A stretch of DNA of 12,737 bases from Bacteroidetes bacterium UBA6063 (GTDB taxonomy: Bacteria > Bacteroidota > Bacteroidia > NS11-12g > UBA9320): assembly GCA_002428905.1 (NCBI GenBank), contig DIYD01000253.1, positions 1-12,737 of the forward strand. The letters are read 5' to 3'. The notes below the pieces were generated by a model. It searched no databases and was not told the DNA's origin. It was given only the letters and a program-made list of their open reading frames with translations. Shown here one piece after another: positions 7,193-12,737 of the stretch. A program made the position numbers and the translations under genes. Each line of letters begins with the position of its first letter. Within the stretch, counting starts at the first letter, position 1.

Positions 7193-8156
7193 ATTAATAA
7201 AAAGCGCATTTGCATTAGTCGGCTTGTTCATGACGCAAGCCGCTATGGGGCAGTCACTTGAAGATATTCAAGCCGCTACGGAAAGTGGGCCCGCATATCA
7301 ATTTTCACTAGCAACGGTGTTATTCATCTTTGCAATCATCTTAGTATTCATAGCAGCGGGTATGCTCATCATAGCCGTGCATATGAAACGTTACCTGAAA
7401 GGCGAACTTGGCGAGGAATACGCTAAGCGTCAACCATTCTGGGAGAAACTGTTTCAGATCAAGCCCATATCTTCCGACAAGGATACGGTTATCAACCATC
7501 CACACGATGGAATTTACGAGTTGGACAACCCTCCCCCACCCTGGTTTATGTTCTTGTTCTACGGAACAATTCTATTCGCTTTGATCTACTATATCCGGTT
7601 TACGTTTACCGACTCTGGATATACCCAGGCCGAAGAATATGCAGAAGAAATGCAGCTCGCCGAAGACGAAAAGGCAAAACTTCTTGCCGCTAGTGGAGGC
7701 AATGTAATCGATGAAACGAATGTGGAGCTATTGACTTCCGAATCGGATTTGTCGAAAGGTGCAGCAATCTTTAAAGCCAACTGTGTATCGTGCCACGGCG
7801 ACTATGGACAAGGTGGAATTGGACCAAATTTCACAGACAATTACTGGTTGCACGGCGGAGACATTAAAGACGTGTTCAGCATTGTTAAAAATGGATCACC
7901 GAATCGAAAAATGCAGAGTTGGTCTAAGAACATGCCACCAGCAAGCTTACAGGCTGTAGCGAGTTATGTAATTACATTAGAAGGCACAAAACTTCCAGAT
8001 GGCATTATTGGTCAGCCCGCACAAGGTGAGCCATACGATCGGAATGCAACCGAGGCCGCGACCGAAGATACTTCTGACGAGGAAGCAACGGATGAAGGCG
8101 CAACCGACGATGCCGCTTCTGAGGATAACACTGAAGAGGAAGCTGCCGAAGAATAG
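7182..8156 (+). CDS. ccoP: CcoP, membrane-bound cytochrome c subunit III of cbb3 oxidase, single haem, acidic tail
   Basis: CcoP accepts electrons from periplasmic donors or the bc1/ACIII complex and passes them to the CcoO haem. The ATG at 7182 (324 residues) is chosen over an in-frame TTG at 7167 because it begins a good signal-like segment, basic then hydrophobic, ending near AAMGQS (about 25). Two helices follow (about 40-64 and 118-137); between them is the CcoP N-terminal signature 'HPHDGIYELDNP'. Only one haem c motif is present, C201-V-S-C204-H205, with likely axial Met244 in 'RKMQSW'. Proteobacterial CcoP usually carries two haems. The C-terminus (290-324) is a low-complexity tail of Glu/Asp with Ala/Thr/Ser: 17 acidic residues of 35 and no basic ones. 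The start lies inside ccoQ, which suggests coupling. The call is firm; the haem count and tail are the unusual points. Confidence 0.93.
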   Translation: MKHKLIKSAFALVGLFMTQAAMGQSLEDIQAATESGPAYQFSLATVLFIFAIILVFIAAGMLIIAVHMKRYLKGELGEEYAKRQPFWEKLFQIKPISSDKDTVINHPHDGIYELDNPPPPWFMFLFYGTILFALIYYIRFTFTDSGYTQAEEYAEEMQLAEDEKAKLLAASGGNVIDETNVELLTSESDLSKGAAIFKANCVSCHGDYGQGGIGPNFTDNYWLHGGDIKDVFSIVKNGSPNRKMQSWSKNMPPASLQAVASYVITLEGTKLPDGIIGQPAQGEPYDRNATEAATEDTSDEEATDEGATDDAASEDNTEEEAAEE

Positions 8157-8165
8157 GCTGCTATA

Positions 8166-9572
8166 ATGACTAAGAAGCAAAATACAGACAATTTCAGGGA
8201 ACACCTGGCCAACGTTACCAATGAAGGTAAGCGCATATGGTTGTACCCTAAAATCATAAAGGGAAAGCTATATAAATACCGGACCTATCTAAGCTGGTTT
8301 TATTTAGCTTTCTTTTTTGCGGGACCGTTTATAAAAATTAACGGCAACCCCTTATTACTCCTGGATGTATTACAACGCCGCTTTGTAATTCTTGGCCAAC
8401 CTTTCTGGCCTCAGGATTTCCATATGTTGGTATTCCTGATGATCACCCTCATCGTATTCATCGTATTATTTACCGTGATTTATGGTCGGGTTTTCTGCGG
8501 ATGGGTTTGCCCACAAACCATATTTATGGAAATGGTTTTCCGTAAAATTGAGAATTTCATCGAGGGTAACGCCAACAAACAAAAGAAGCTGGACGCCATG
8601 CCCTGGAATCGTGAAAAGATTCTGAAGCGAGGCGGCAAGTACGTTGCCTTTTACGGTGTTTCCTTCTTAATCGCCAACACATTCCTGGCATACATCATTG
8701 GATGGGAACGACTTTGGGCCAAGATATCCGGTCCTTTTAGCGAAGGCTTGCCTACACTGGCCGGACTATTGGTGTTCACAACAGTATTCTACCTCGTATT
8801 CGCCAAATTGCGCGAGTTGGTATGCATTATGATCTGTCCGTATGGCAGATTACAGGGTGTTATGCTCGACCCAAACAGTATGGTTGTTGCTTATGATGAT
8901 GTTCGAGGTGAACCAAGAGGAAAGATCAAGAGAAACGAAGATCAATCGGCGAAAGGTGACTGCGTTGATTGCCGTCTGTGTGTTGATGTTTGTCCTACAG
9001 GAATTGATATTCGTCATGGCACTCAGCTAGAGTGCGTAAACTGCACCGCATGTATAGATGCGTGCGATTCGGTGATGGAAAAGATCAAGAAGCCAACCGG
9101 CTTAATCCGAATTGATTCCATCAACAATATACGAAACAAAACCGGCTTCAGAATTACGCCAAGAATTATTGCCTATACCACTTTGATGGTGATTCTTATG
9201 GGTATCTTTGGTGTATTATTGGCAACTCGCTCCGATGTGGAAGCACATATTTTACGGGTTCCTGGTCAATCTTTTTTCCGAGAGCCTAACGGGGTAGTCA
9301 GCAATATGTACCAATTGGAAATGGTGAACAAGACTTTTGACGACAAAGAGTTCGAGCTACGGGTTAAAAATGAGGATATGGAGTTGATCATACCAGGCAA
9401 TCCGCGTAAGATTTCAGGTGATGATTTAATGAAACGTATGTTTTTGCTAAAACAAGACACCACACTCATTACGAACTACAAGCAACCCGTGGAGCTCGAA
9501 ATATACATTGACAATGAAAGGATCAAAAGCGTAGAAACCACGTTTTTCGGCCCAATGAGCAAAACAGAATGA
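8166..9572 (+). CDS. ccoG: CcoG (RdxA/FixG) cbb3 oxidase accessory protein with two 4Fe-4S clusters
   Basis: This is a 468-residue polytopic membrane protein of the CcoG/RdxA/FixG family. An N-terminal helical region holds the conserved C111-G-W-V-C115-P motif and, further on, a CPYGR motif. The cytoplasmic ferredoxin domain carries two complete 4Fe-4S motifs: C266xxC269xxC272xxxC276P and C290xxC293xxC296xxxC300. A further helix near 337-358 is followed by an Ig-like FixG C-terminal domain (about 365-468). Work on proteobacterial CcoG points to reduction of Cu(II) to Cu(I) so that copper can be handed to the cbb3 assembly path. The start lies 9 bp after the ccoP stop, and the stop overlaps the ccoH start (ATGA). 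All signature residues are present. Confidence 0.95.
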   Translation: MTKKQNTDNFREHLANVTNEGKRIWLYPKIIKGKLYKYRTYLSWFYLAFFFAGPFIKINGNPLLLLDVLQRRFVILGQPFWPQDFHMLVFLMITLIVFIVLFTVIYGRVFCGWVCPQTIFMEMVFRKIENFIEGNANKQKKLDAMPWNREKILKRGGKYVAFYGVSFLIANTFLAYIIGWERLWAKISGPFSEGLPTLAGLLVFTTVFYLVFAKLRELVCIMICPYGRLQGVMLDPNSMVVAYDDVRGEPRGKIKRNEDQSAKGDCVDCRLCVDVCPTGIDIRHGTQLECVNCTACIDACDSVMEKIKKPTGLIRIDSINNIRNKTGFRITPRIIAYTTLMVILMGIFGVLLATRSDVEAHILRVPGQSFFREPNGVVSNMYQLEMVNKTFDDKEFELRVKNEDMELIIPGNPRKISGDDLMKRMFLLKQDTTLITNYKQPVELEIYIDNERIKSVETTFFGPMSKTE

Positions 9573-9985
9573 ACTGGGGAAAAGGAATAGCGATAAGCCT
9601 GGGTGTCTTTATCACCTTTATTGTAGTCATGGTTGTAATCATGATGCGTGACGACGACAGTCTATATGAGACAGACTACTATGAAAAAGGAGAAGCACAC
9701 ACTGAAGTGATGGCGCAGAAGGAAAACGCTAAAGGCATCACCATAGCCTATGCAAATGAACAACTCATTGTGACATTACCCGAAACCGGTAGTTTAGATC
9801 AGGTTAAGCTAAAACATATGGGCAATTCAACCAACGATATAACCCTGAAAGGTTCAAGTGAGGTTAAACAACAAACGTTTAACCTTATTACCGATAAACT
9901 TGCCAAGGGTATCTGGTATGCTGAAGTGACGGGAGATGTAGGAGCCGATCCATTTTTCATCAAGCAGGAGTTTCAGGTTCCATGA
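9569..9985 (+). CDS. ccoH: CcoH/FixH-family cbb3 oxidase assembly protein
   Basis: This 138-residue protein has one N-terminal helix (about 5-26) followed by a periplasmic domain. Directly after the membrane comes 'DYYEKGEAHTEVMAQKENA', matching the FixH pattern of a YYxKG stretch followed by a spaced asparagine-alanine. The rest is beta-rich and ends 'FFIKQEFQVP', consistent with the Ig-like FixH fold. CcoH interacts with CcoN and CcoI in other bacteria and is needed for stable cbb3 assembly, though its precise action is unsettled. The gene overlaps ccoG by 4 bp at its start and the SafE-like gene by 4 bp at its end (both ATGA), so it is embedded in the translationally coupled 3' part of the operon. 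Confidence 0.9.
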   Translation: MNWGKGIAISLGVFITFIVVMVVIMMRDDDSLYETDYYEKGEAHTEVMAQKENAKGITIAYANEQLIVTLPETGSLDQVKLKHMGNSTNDITLKGSSEVKQQTFNLITDKLAKGIWYAEVTGDVGADPFFIKQEFQVP

Positions 9986-10665
9986 TTTGGGCGGCCTTCA
10001 TATTAGGGTTAGGAGGCTCCTTACATTGTGCTGCAATGTGTGGGCCTTTGGTATTTTCTGTCCAGCGAAACTGGGGCATCAAAGGCGTAAATGTGCCTTT
10101 GGTGTTTTATCACCTTGGTCGAGTTATGGCCTACATGGCATTAGGATTGACCTTTACATTAATCAAGATTCCGGTTCACTTATTTAACGTACAGCAATAC
10201 ATTTCGTTGATTGCTGGAGCGCTGTTGCTTCTGTTTGTATTCAAAAACAGAATACCCGGTGTTCGTGAGTTCATGGCGAGTATCTCTGCCAAACTTTCTG
10301 TTGCGATGAGCAGGCATTATGGCAAACGCAATAGCTTGCCTATTATCGGATTCTTAAATGGACTACTACCATGCGGTTTGAGTTACTCTGCCGCGGCGTT
10401 GTCTGTAAGTCAGGAAGGGGCTACGAATGGACTGTTGTTTATGCTGTTCTTCGGTTTAGGCACCTTACCGATGTTCCTGACTTCTTCTGCCCTACTTAAA
10501 CAGTTTCGCATTCAATCGTTCAAGAACATCAACAAATACCTAAACTATTCACTGGTATTGGTGGCATTGTTACTCGTGTTACGCGGGTCAGGGTTAGCAA
10601 TACCATATATCAGTCCGGCAATGGATGTCGAAACTGAAGAGATGCATTGCTGCCATCCGGATTAA
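9982..10665 (+). CDS. SafE-like (UreH/DsbD_2-type, COG2836-like) membrane protein of the cbb3 cluster
   Basis: This 227-residue protein has about six helices and belongs to the group annotated 'sulfite exporter TauE/SafE', related to UreH and the DsbD/CcdA transmembrane domain. Signatures are GSLHCAAMCGP (12-22) in helix 1 and NGLLPCG (126-132) in helix 4. Cysteines 16/20 and 131 sit in the relative positions of the redox cysteines of CcdA-like proteins. The C-terminus ends M221-H-C-C-H-P-D227, a possible soft-metal ligand set. Homologues commonly close cbb3 operons in Gammaproteobacteria and Bacteroidota, so a role in copper or thiol handling during oxidase assembly is more likely than sulfite export. 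That is inference. It overlaps ccoH by 4 bp and is the last gene of the operon; its TAA is shared with the convergent lipoprotein gene. Confidence 0.83.
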   Translation: MIWAAFILGLGGSLHCAAMCGPLVFSVQRNWGIKGVNVPLVFYHLGRVMAYMALGLTFTLIKIPVHLFNVQQYISLIAGALLLLFVFKNRIPGVREFMASISAKLSVAMSRHYGKRNSLPIIGFLNGLLPCGLSYSAAALSVSQEGATNGLLFMLFFGLGTLPMFLTSSALLKQFRIQSFKNINKYLNYSLVLVALLLVLRGSGLAIPYISPAMDVETEEMHCCHPD

Positions 10666-11165
10666 TCGGGTGCTTCTCCCCAAAAGTTTTCCAATGGTCT
10701 ACGATTAACCAGAAACACCTTCGGTTTTGAAGGAACACGTTTTAACTTTAAATCAAGAAAATAATAGCAGTTGCAATCGGCCATAGAATAGATCATCACT
10801 TCGTTTCCCTCCTCGTCAATTTCAACTTCTTCGGGAACCCGGTATAAATCTACACTTAAAGTGTCATTTCGTAGCAGCACATTGGACAATCCGCAGTGTT
10901 GCCACGCACAATTTAGCCAATGGCCCAGACGAAGAGATAAGGTATCTCCAGCCAGTTCATTTGACCATACTTTACCGGAATCTCCGCGGCACTCGTGTTT
11001 GCAATCGGAGATCGAAAACTTAATCAAACCACTTTTAAGGTCTCGGTACGCATTTTTTTTGGGTTTGTTACTCACTTTAGGTTGGTCGACCTGCTTTTGA
11101 TTTGGTTGGGAATGGCAACCCAACATGGCCAGTGTAGCACAAATGAAGAAATGTTTCAGTTTCAT
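10662..11165 (-). CDS. Cysteine-rich hypothetical lipoprotein
   Basis: This 167-residue protein is of a family I do not recognise. The N-terminus is a lipoprotein signal: basic start, hydrophobic stretch, then 'AMLGC' with Cys17 as the likely lipidated residue, followed by a Gln/Lys/Asn-rich linker. The globular part has six cysteines in three close pairs: C55/C59, C86/C91 and C131/C133. They could form disulfides or bind metal on the periplasmic side of the envelope. The repeated pattern 'GDTLSLRL' / 'NDTLSVDLY' suggests beta strands. It lies 63 bp downstream of yqgE on the same strand with no terminator seen between, so co-transcription is possible. Its stop overlaps the end of the SafE-like gene in the opposite direction. 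Gene reality is well supported by the signal peptide and clean ends; function is unknown. Confidence 0.75.
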   Translation of the reverse strand: MKLKHFFICATLAMLGCHSQPNQKQVDQPKVSNKPKKNAYRDLKSGLIKFSISDCKHECRGDSGKVWSNELAGDTLSLRLGHWLNCAWQHCGLSNVLLRNDTLSVDLYRVPEEVEIDEEGNEVMIYSMADCNCYYFLDLKLKRVPSKPKVFLVNRRPLENFWGEAPD

Positions 11166-11228
11166 ATGTTGTGGTAATCCTATACTATTAACGATAATGG
11201 ATGCGTAAATCGTCTTTGGTAGTCAGAC

Positions 11229-11789
11229 CTAGTTCAATTGCGGATCTATTGGCGAATCGGCGAGAACAGCATATTTACCCCCGAGGTTCTTCATTGCCTT
11301 TTTCCAGAGCGATTCCGCATCAATGTGTTTATTGAATATCATGGCACTCCCGATATCCGACACTACCCAGGCTTCGTCATCGAGCTCGCCTGCGAGCTGG
11401 CCTTCCCCCCATCCAGAATAGCCAATAAAGAATACAAAATGGGATATCATCTCAGGTTTCTTTCGTAAGATTTCAAGTGCTTTTTGAAAGTCCCCACCCC
11501 AATAAACACCTGGCGCAACTTCACGAGAATTGGCAATGACGCCCCCGAGGCTATGCAAAAAATGTAAGGTATTTAGTTCTACAGGGCCACCCTGATAGAT
11601 GCTCGATTGCGGTAACTCCTTGTCCTCAAAAATCTCATCCAGGGTAATATCAACGGCATTATTCAGGACGAATCCAAAACTTCCACTTTCCGTATGTTCA
11701 GTTAAGAAAACTATGGTCCGAGAAAAGTTCGGATCCCGCATGAATGGGTCAGAGATGAGTATATTACCGGCGTTCGGAATTTTCGTCAT
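11229..11789 (-). CDS. yqgE: YqgE/AlgH family protein (DUF179)
   Basis: This is a 186-residue protein of the YqgE/AlgH family, of usual length. The N-terminal family pattern is clear: 'GNILISDPFM', 'DPNFSRTIVFLTEH' and 'GSFGFVLN' within the first 45 residues, then 'YQGGPV' near 65 and the central 'FFIGYSGWGEGQL' region (about 119-131). No signal peptide or membrane helix is visible, so it is cytoplasmic. The biochemical function of this widespread family is not established; the AlgH name comes from a link with alginate expression in Pseudomonas and should not be carried over. The ATG at 11789 starts 6 bp after the stop of the upstream Nramp-like gene, so the two are almost certainly one transcript. 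Confidence 0.93.
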   Translation of the reverse strand: MTKIPNAGNILISDPFMRDPNFSRTIVFLTEHTESGSFGFVLNNAVDITLDEIFEDKELPQSSIYQGGPVELNTLHFLHSLGGVIANSREVAPGVYWGGDFQKALEILRKKPEMISHFVFFIGYSGWGEGQLAGELDDEAWVVSDIGSAMIFNKHIDAESLWKKAMKNLGGKYAVLADSPIDPQLN

Positions 11790-11795
11790 TAAAGC

Positions 11796-12737
11796 TTAGA
11801 TGAGTTGCGCTATGTAAATAACGCTTAAAACGACCAGAAATGCAATGCCTACATAGGCGATTAAGAACTTCCATTTGGGCCAGAACCCCTTTGGCATTTG
11901 CTTTCGAACGATCAGCACACCAAACCAGGCAATTACAGGTGCCGTTAAGAAGGAGAACGTAGTTGCAAAATCAACCATCTGTCGCATGTTCTTGATAAAA
12001 AAGAACAAAATAATGGCTGCCCCGGCTACCAGTATCCCCATCCATATCAATCTCAATTGACGGGATGAACTGTTTTGGTTTGTATTGGAGTTTCGTGCTT
12101 CCCTTATCTTCGTCAATACTCTGGGCATTGCATCCAAACAGGTTAGCGATGTACTAAACATGGTTGTGAAAGCGGCTATCGCAATTATGGTGTATGACCA
12201 CGACCCTATGCTCGTTGTGAACAGGTCAATAAACTGTTGCGAATACGCTGCGCCTCCTGTGGCAAGTTGAGTTCCAGATCCATAGATAATCTGGGCACCA
12301 AGTATTAAAAAACATATGCCTAACACTGCGGTCCCGATAAACCCGACACGGAAGTCAAACAAGCCTCCTTTTACATCGCGTTTACCCTCGTTTTGTATCC
12401 GTTCTTCGCTCCAGATGGAGTGCCATATGGAGATATCCAGAGGAGCTGGCATCCAACCCAGAAAAGCGATGAGAAAAACAAGATGAGCGGGCTCAAATAA
12501 ATTGAATTCCTGTGCGGTGCCTGGTACAATTTGATGCGCATACCCCATGGAAGCAACAACTGCAATAAGCGTTGTTATGGATAAGGTAATCATGATGACT
12601 TTCATGAGCTTATCCAGCACCGAGAATTGCCCCATTGCACTTATGCCGTAGCAAATCAGCAAAATAATCAAACTCATAGCTGGAGCGGAAACCGTATTAC
12701 CTAATCCGGTTATTTTTAGTGCCAAACCCGCCGTGAC
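11796..12737 (-). CDS. Divergent Nramp-family metal-ion transporter, C-terminal part (5' end outside window)
   Basis: The frame stays open to the window edge (V-T-A-G precede the TTG at 12725), so about 313 C-terminal residues are present and the start lies outside. There are about eight hydrophobic segments; a soluble loop (about 'SEERIQNEGKRDVKGG') follows a helix carrying G-W-M-P-A-P-L-D. In canonical Nramp proteins the unwound helix 6 reads MPHN and its Met helps bind Mn/Fe; here the matching place (codons 12441-12452) reads MPAP. The helix 1 DPGN motif is outside the window. The protein is therefore an Nramp relative whose substrate cannot be read: Mn, Fe, Mg or something else. No frame breaks are seen. 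It heads the visible minus-strand unit with yqgE. Confidence 0.8.
   Translation of the reverse strand, partial: VTAGLALKITGLGNTVSAPAMSLIILLICYGISAMGQFSVLDKLMKVIMITLSITTLIAVVASMGYAHQIVPGTAQEFNLFEPAHLVFLIAFLGWMPAPLDISIWHSIWSEERIQNEGKRDVKGGLFDFRVGFIGTAVLGICFLILGAQIIYGSGTQLATGGAAYSQQFIDLFTTSIGSWSYTIIAIAAFTTMFSTSLTCLDAMPRVLTKIREARNSNTNQNSSSRQLRLIWMGILVAGAAIILFFFIKNMRQMVDFATTFSFLTAPVIAWFGVLIVRKQMPKGFWPKWKFLIAYVGIAFLVVLSVIYIAQLI

Noticed and set aside
8012..8257. Long open frames antisense to the CcoP acidic tail and the CcoG start.
   Set aside because: They arise from the low-complexity GAN/GCN codons read in reverse, giving Ser/Ala-rich products with no recognisable signature.
9982..10665. Reading the last operon gene as a true sulfite exporter.
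   Set aside because: The name is a family default; the cysteine motifs and cbb3 operon context argue for copper or thiol handling instead.
11229..11789. Reading YqgE/AlgH as an alginate regulator.
   Set aside because: No alginate genes are present and the family is widespread in organisms that make no alginate.

Overview
The window looks like chromosomal DNA of a member of the Bacteroidota, probably a marine or freshwater Flavobacteriales-type aerobe. The reasons are the fusion of cbb3 oxidase subunits CcoN and CcoO in one polypeptide, a GIN-domain (DUF2807) lipoprotein, mostly weak Shine-Dalgarno signals, and the set of protein families. The lineage is inferred from gene content only.

Layout. 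Bases 1-882 hold the C-terminal part of a ThiF/nitroreductase fusion protein of the Rv1355c type, cut by the window edge. Next come a GSG-repeat GIN-domain lipoprotein (960-1694) with a strong intrinsic terminator (about 1716-1745), and a minimal two-helix potassium channel (1922-2248). From 2357 to 10665 runs one tightly packed plus-strand operon: ccoI, ccoS, a ccoNO fusion, ccoQ, ccoP, ccoG, ccoH and a SafE-like (COG2836-type) membrane protein. Gaps are at most 12 bp and several genes overlap. Convergent on the minus strand are a cysteine-rich lipoprotein of unknown function (10662-11165), a YqgE/AlgH protein (11229-11789) and a divergent Nramp-family transporter cut by the right edge (11796-12737). 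No gene-free stretch exceeds 300 bp.

Function. The operon encodes a complete cbb3-type (C-family) haem-copper oxidase, a high-affinity terminal oxidase for respiration at low oxygen, and its assembly factors. CcoNO carries the haem b / haem b3-CuB site and the first haem c. CcoP carries one further haem c. CcoQ is the small stabilising subunit. CcoI exports copper to the periplasmic side for the active site, CcoS and CcoH help maturation, and CcoG is a cupric reductase / iron-sulfur assembly factor. The SafE-like protein has CcdA-like cysteines and a C-terminal HCCH, so a copper or thiol role is plausible. ccoS and ccoQ are under 60 codons and easily missed.

Worth a second look: a perfect 18-bp palindrome (CTCTGA-N6-TCAGAG) with Crp/Fnr/FixK geometry just upstream of ccoI; a single-haem CcoP with a 35-residue acidic tail; the CcoNO fusion; the HCCH tail of the SafE-like protein; and an Nramp relative with MPAP in place of the MPHN metal-site motif. 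I see no mobile elements, CRISPR arrays, tRNAs or rRNAs. The window reads mostly as a lineage-typical respiratory locus rather than an unknown system.
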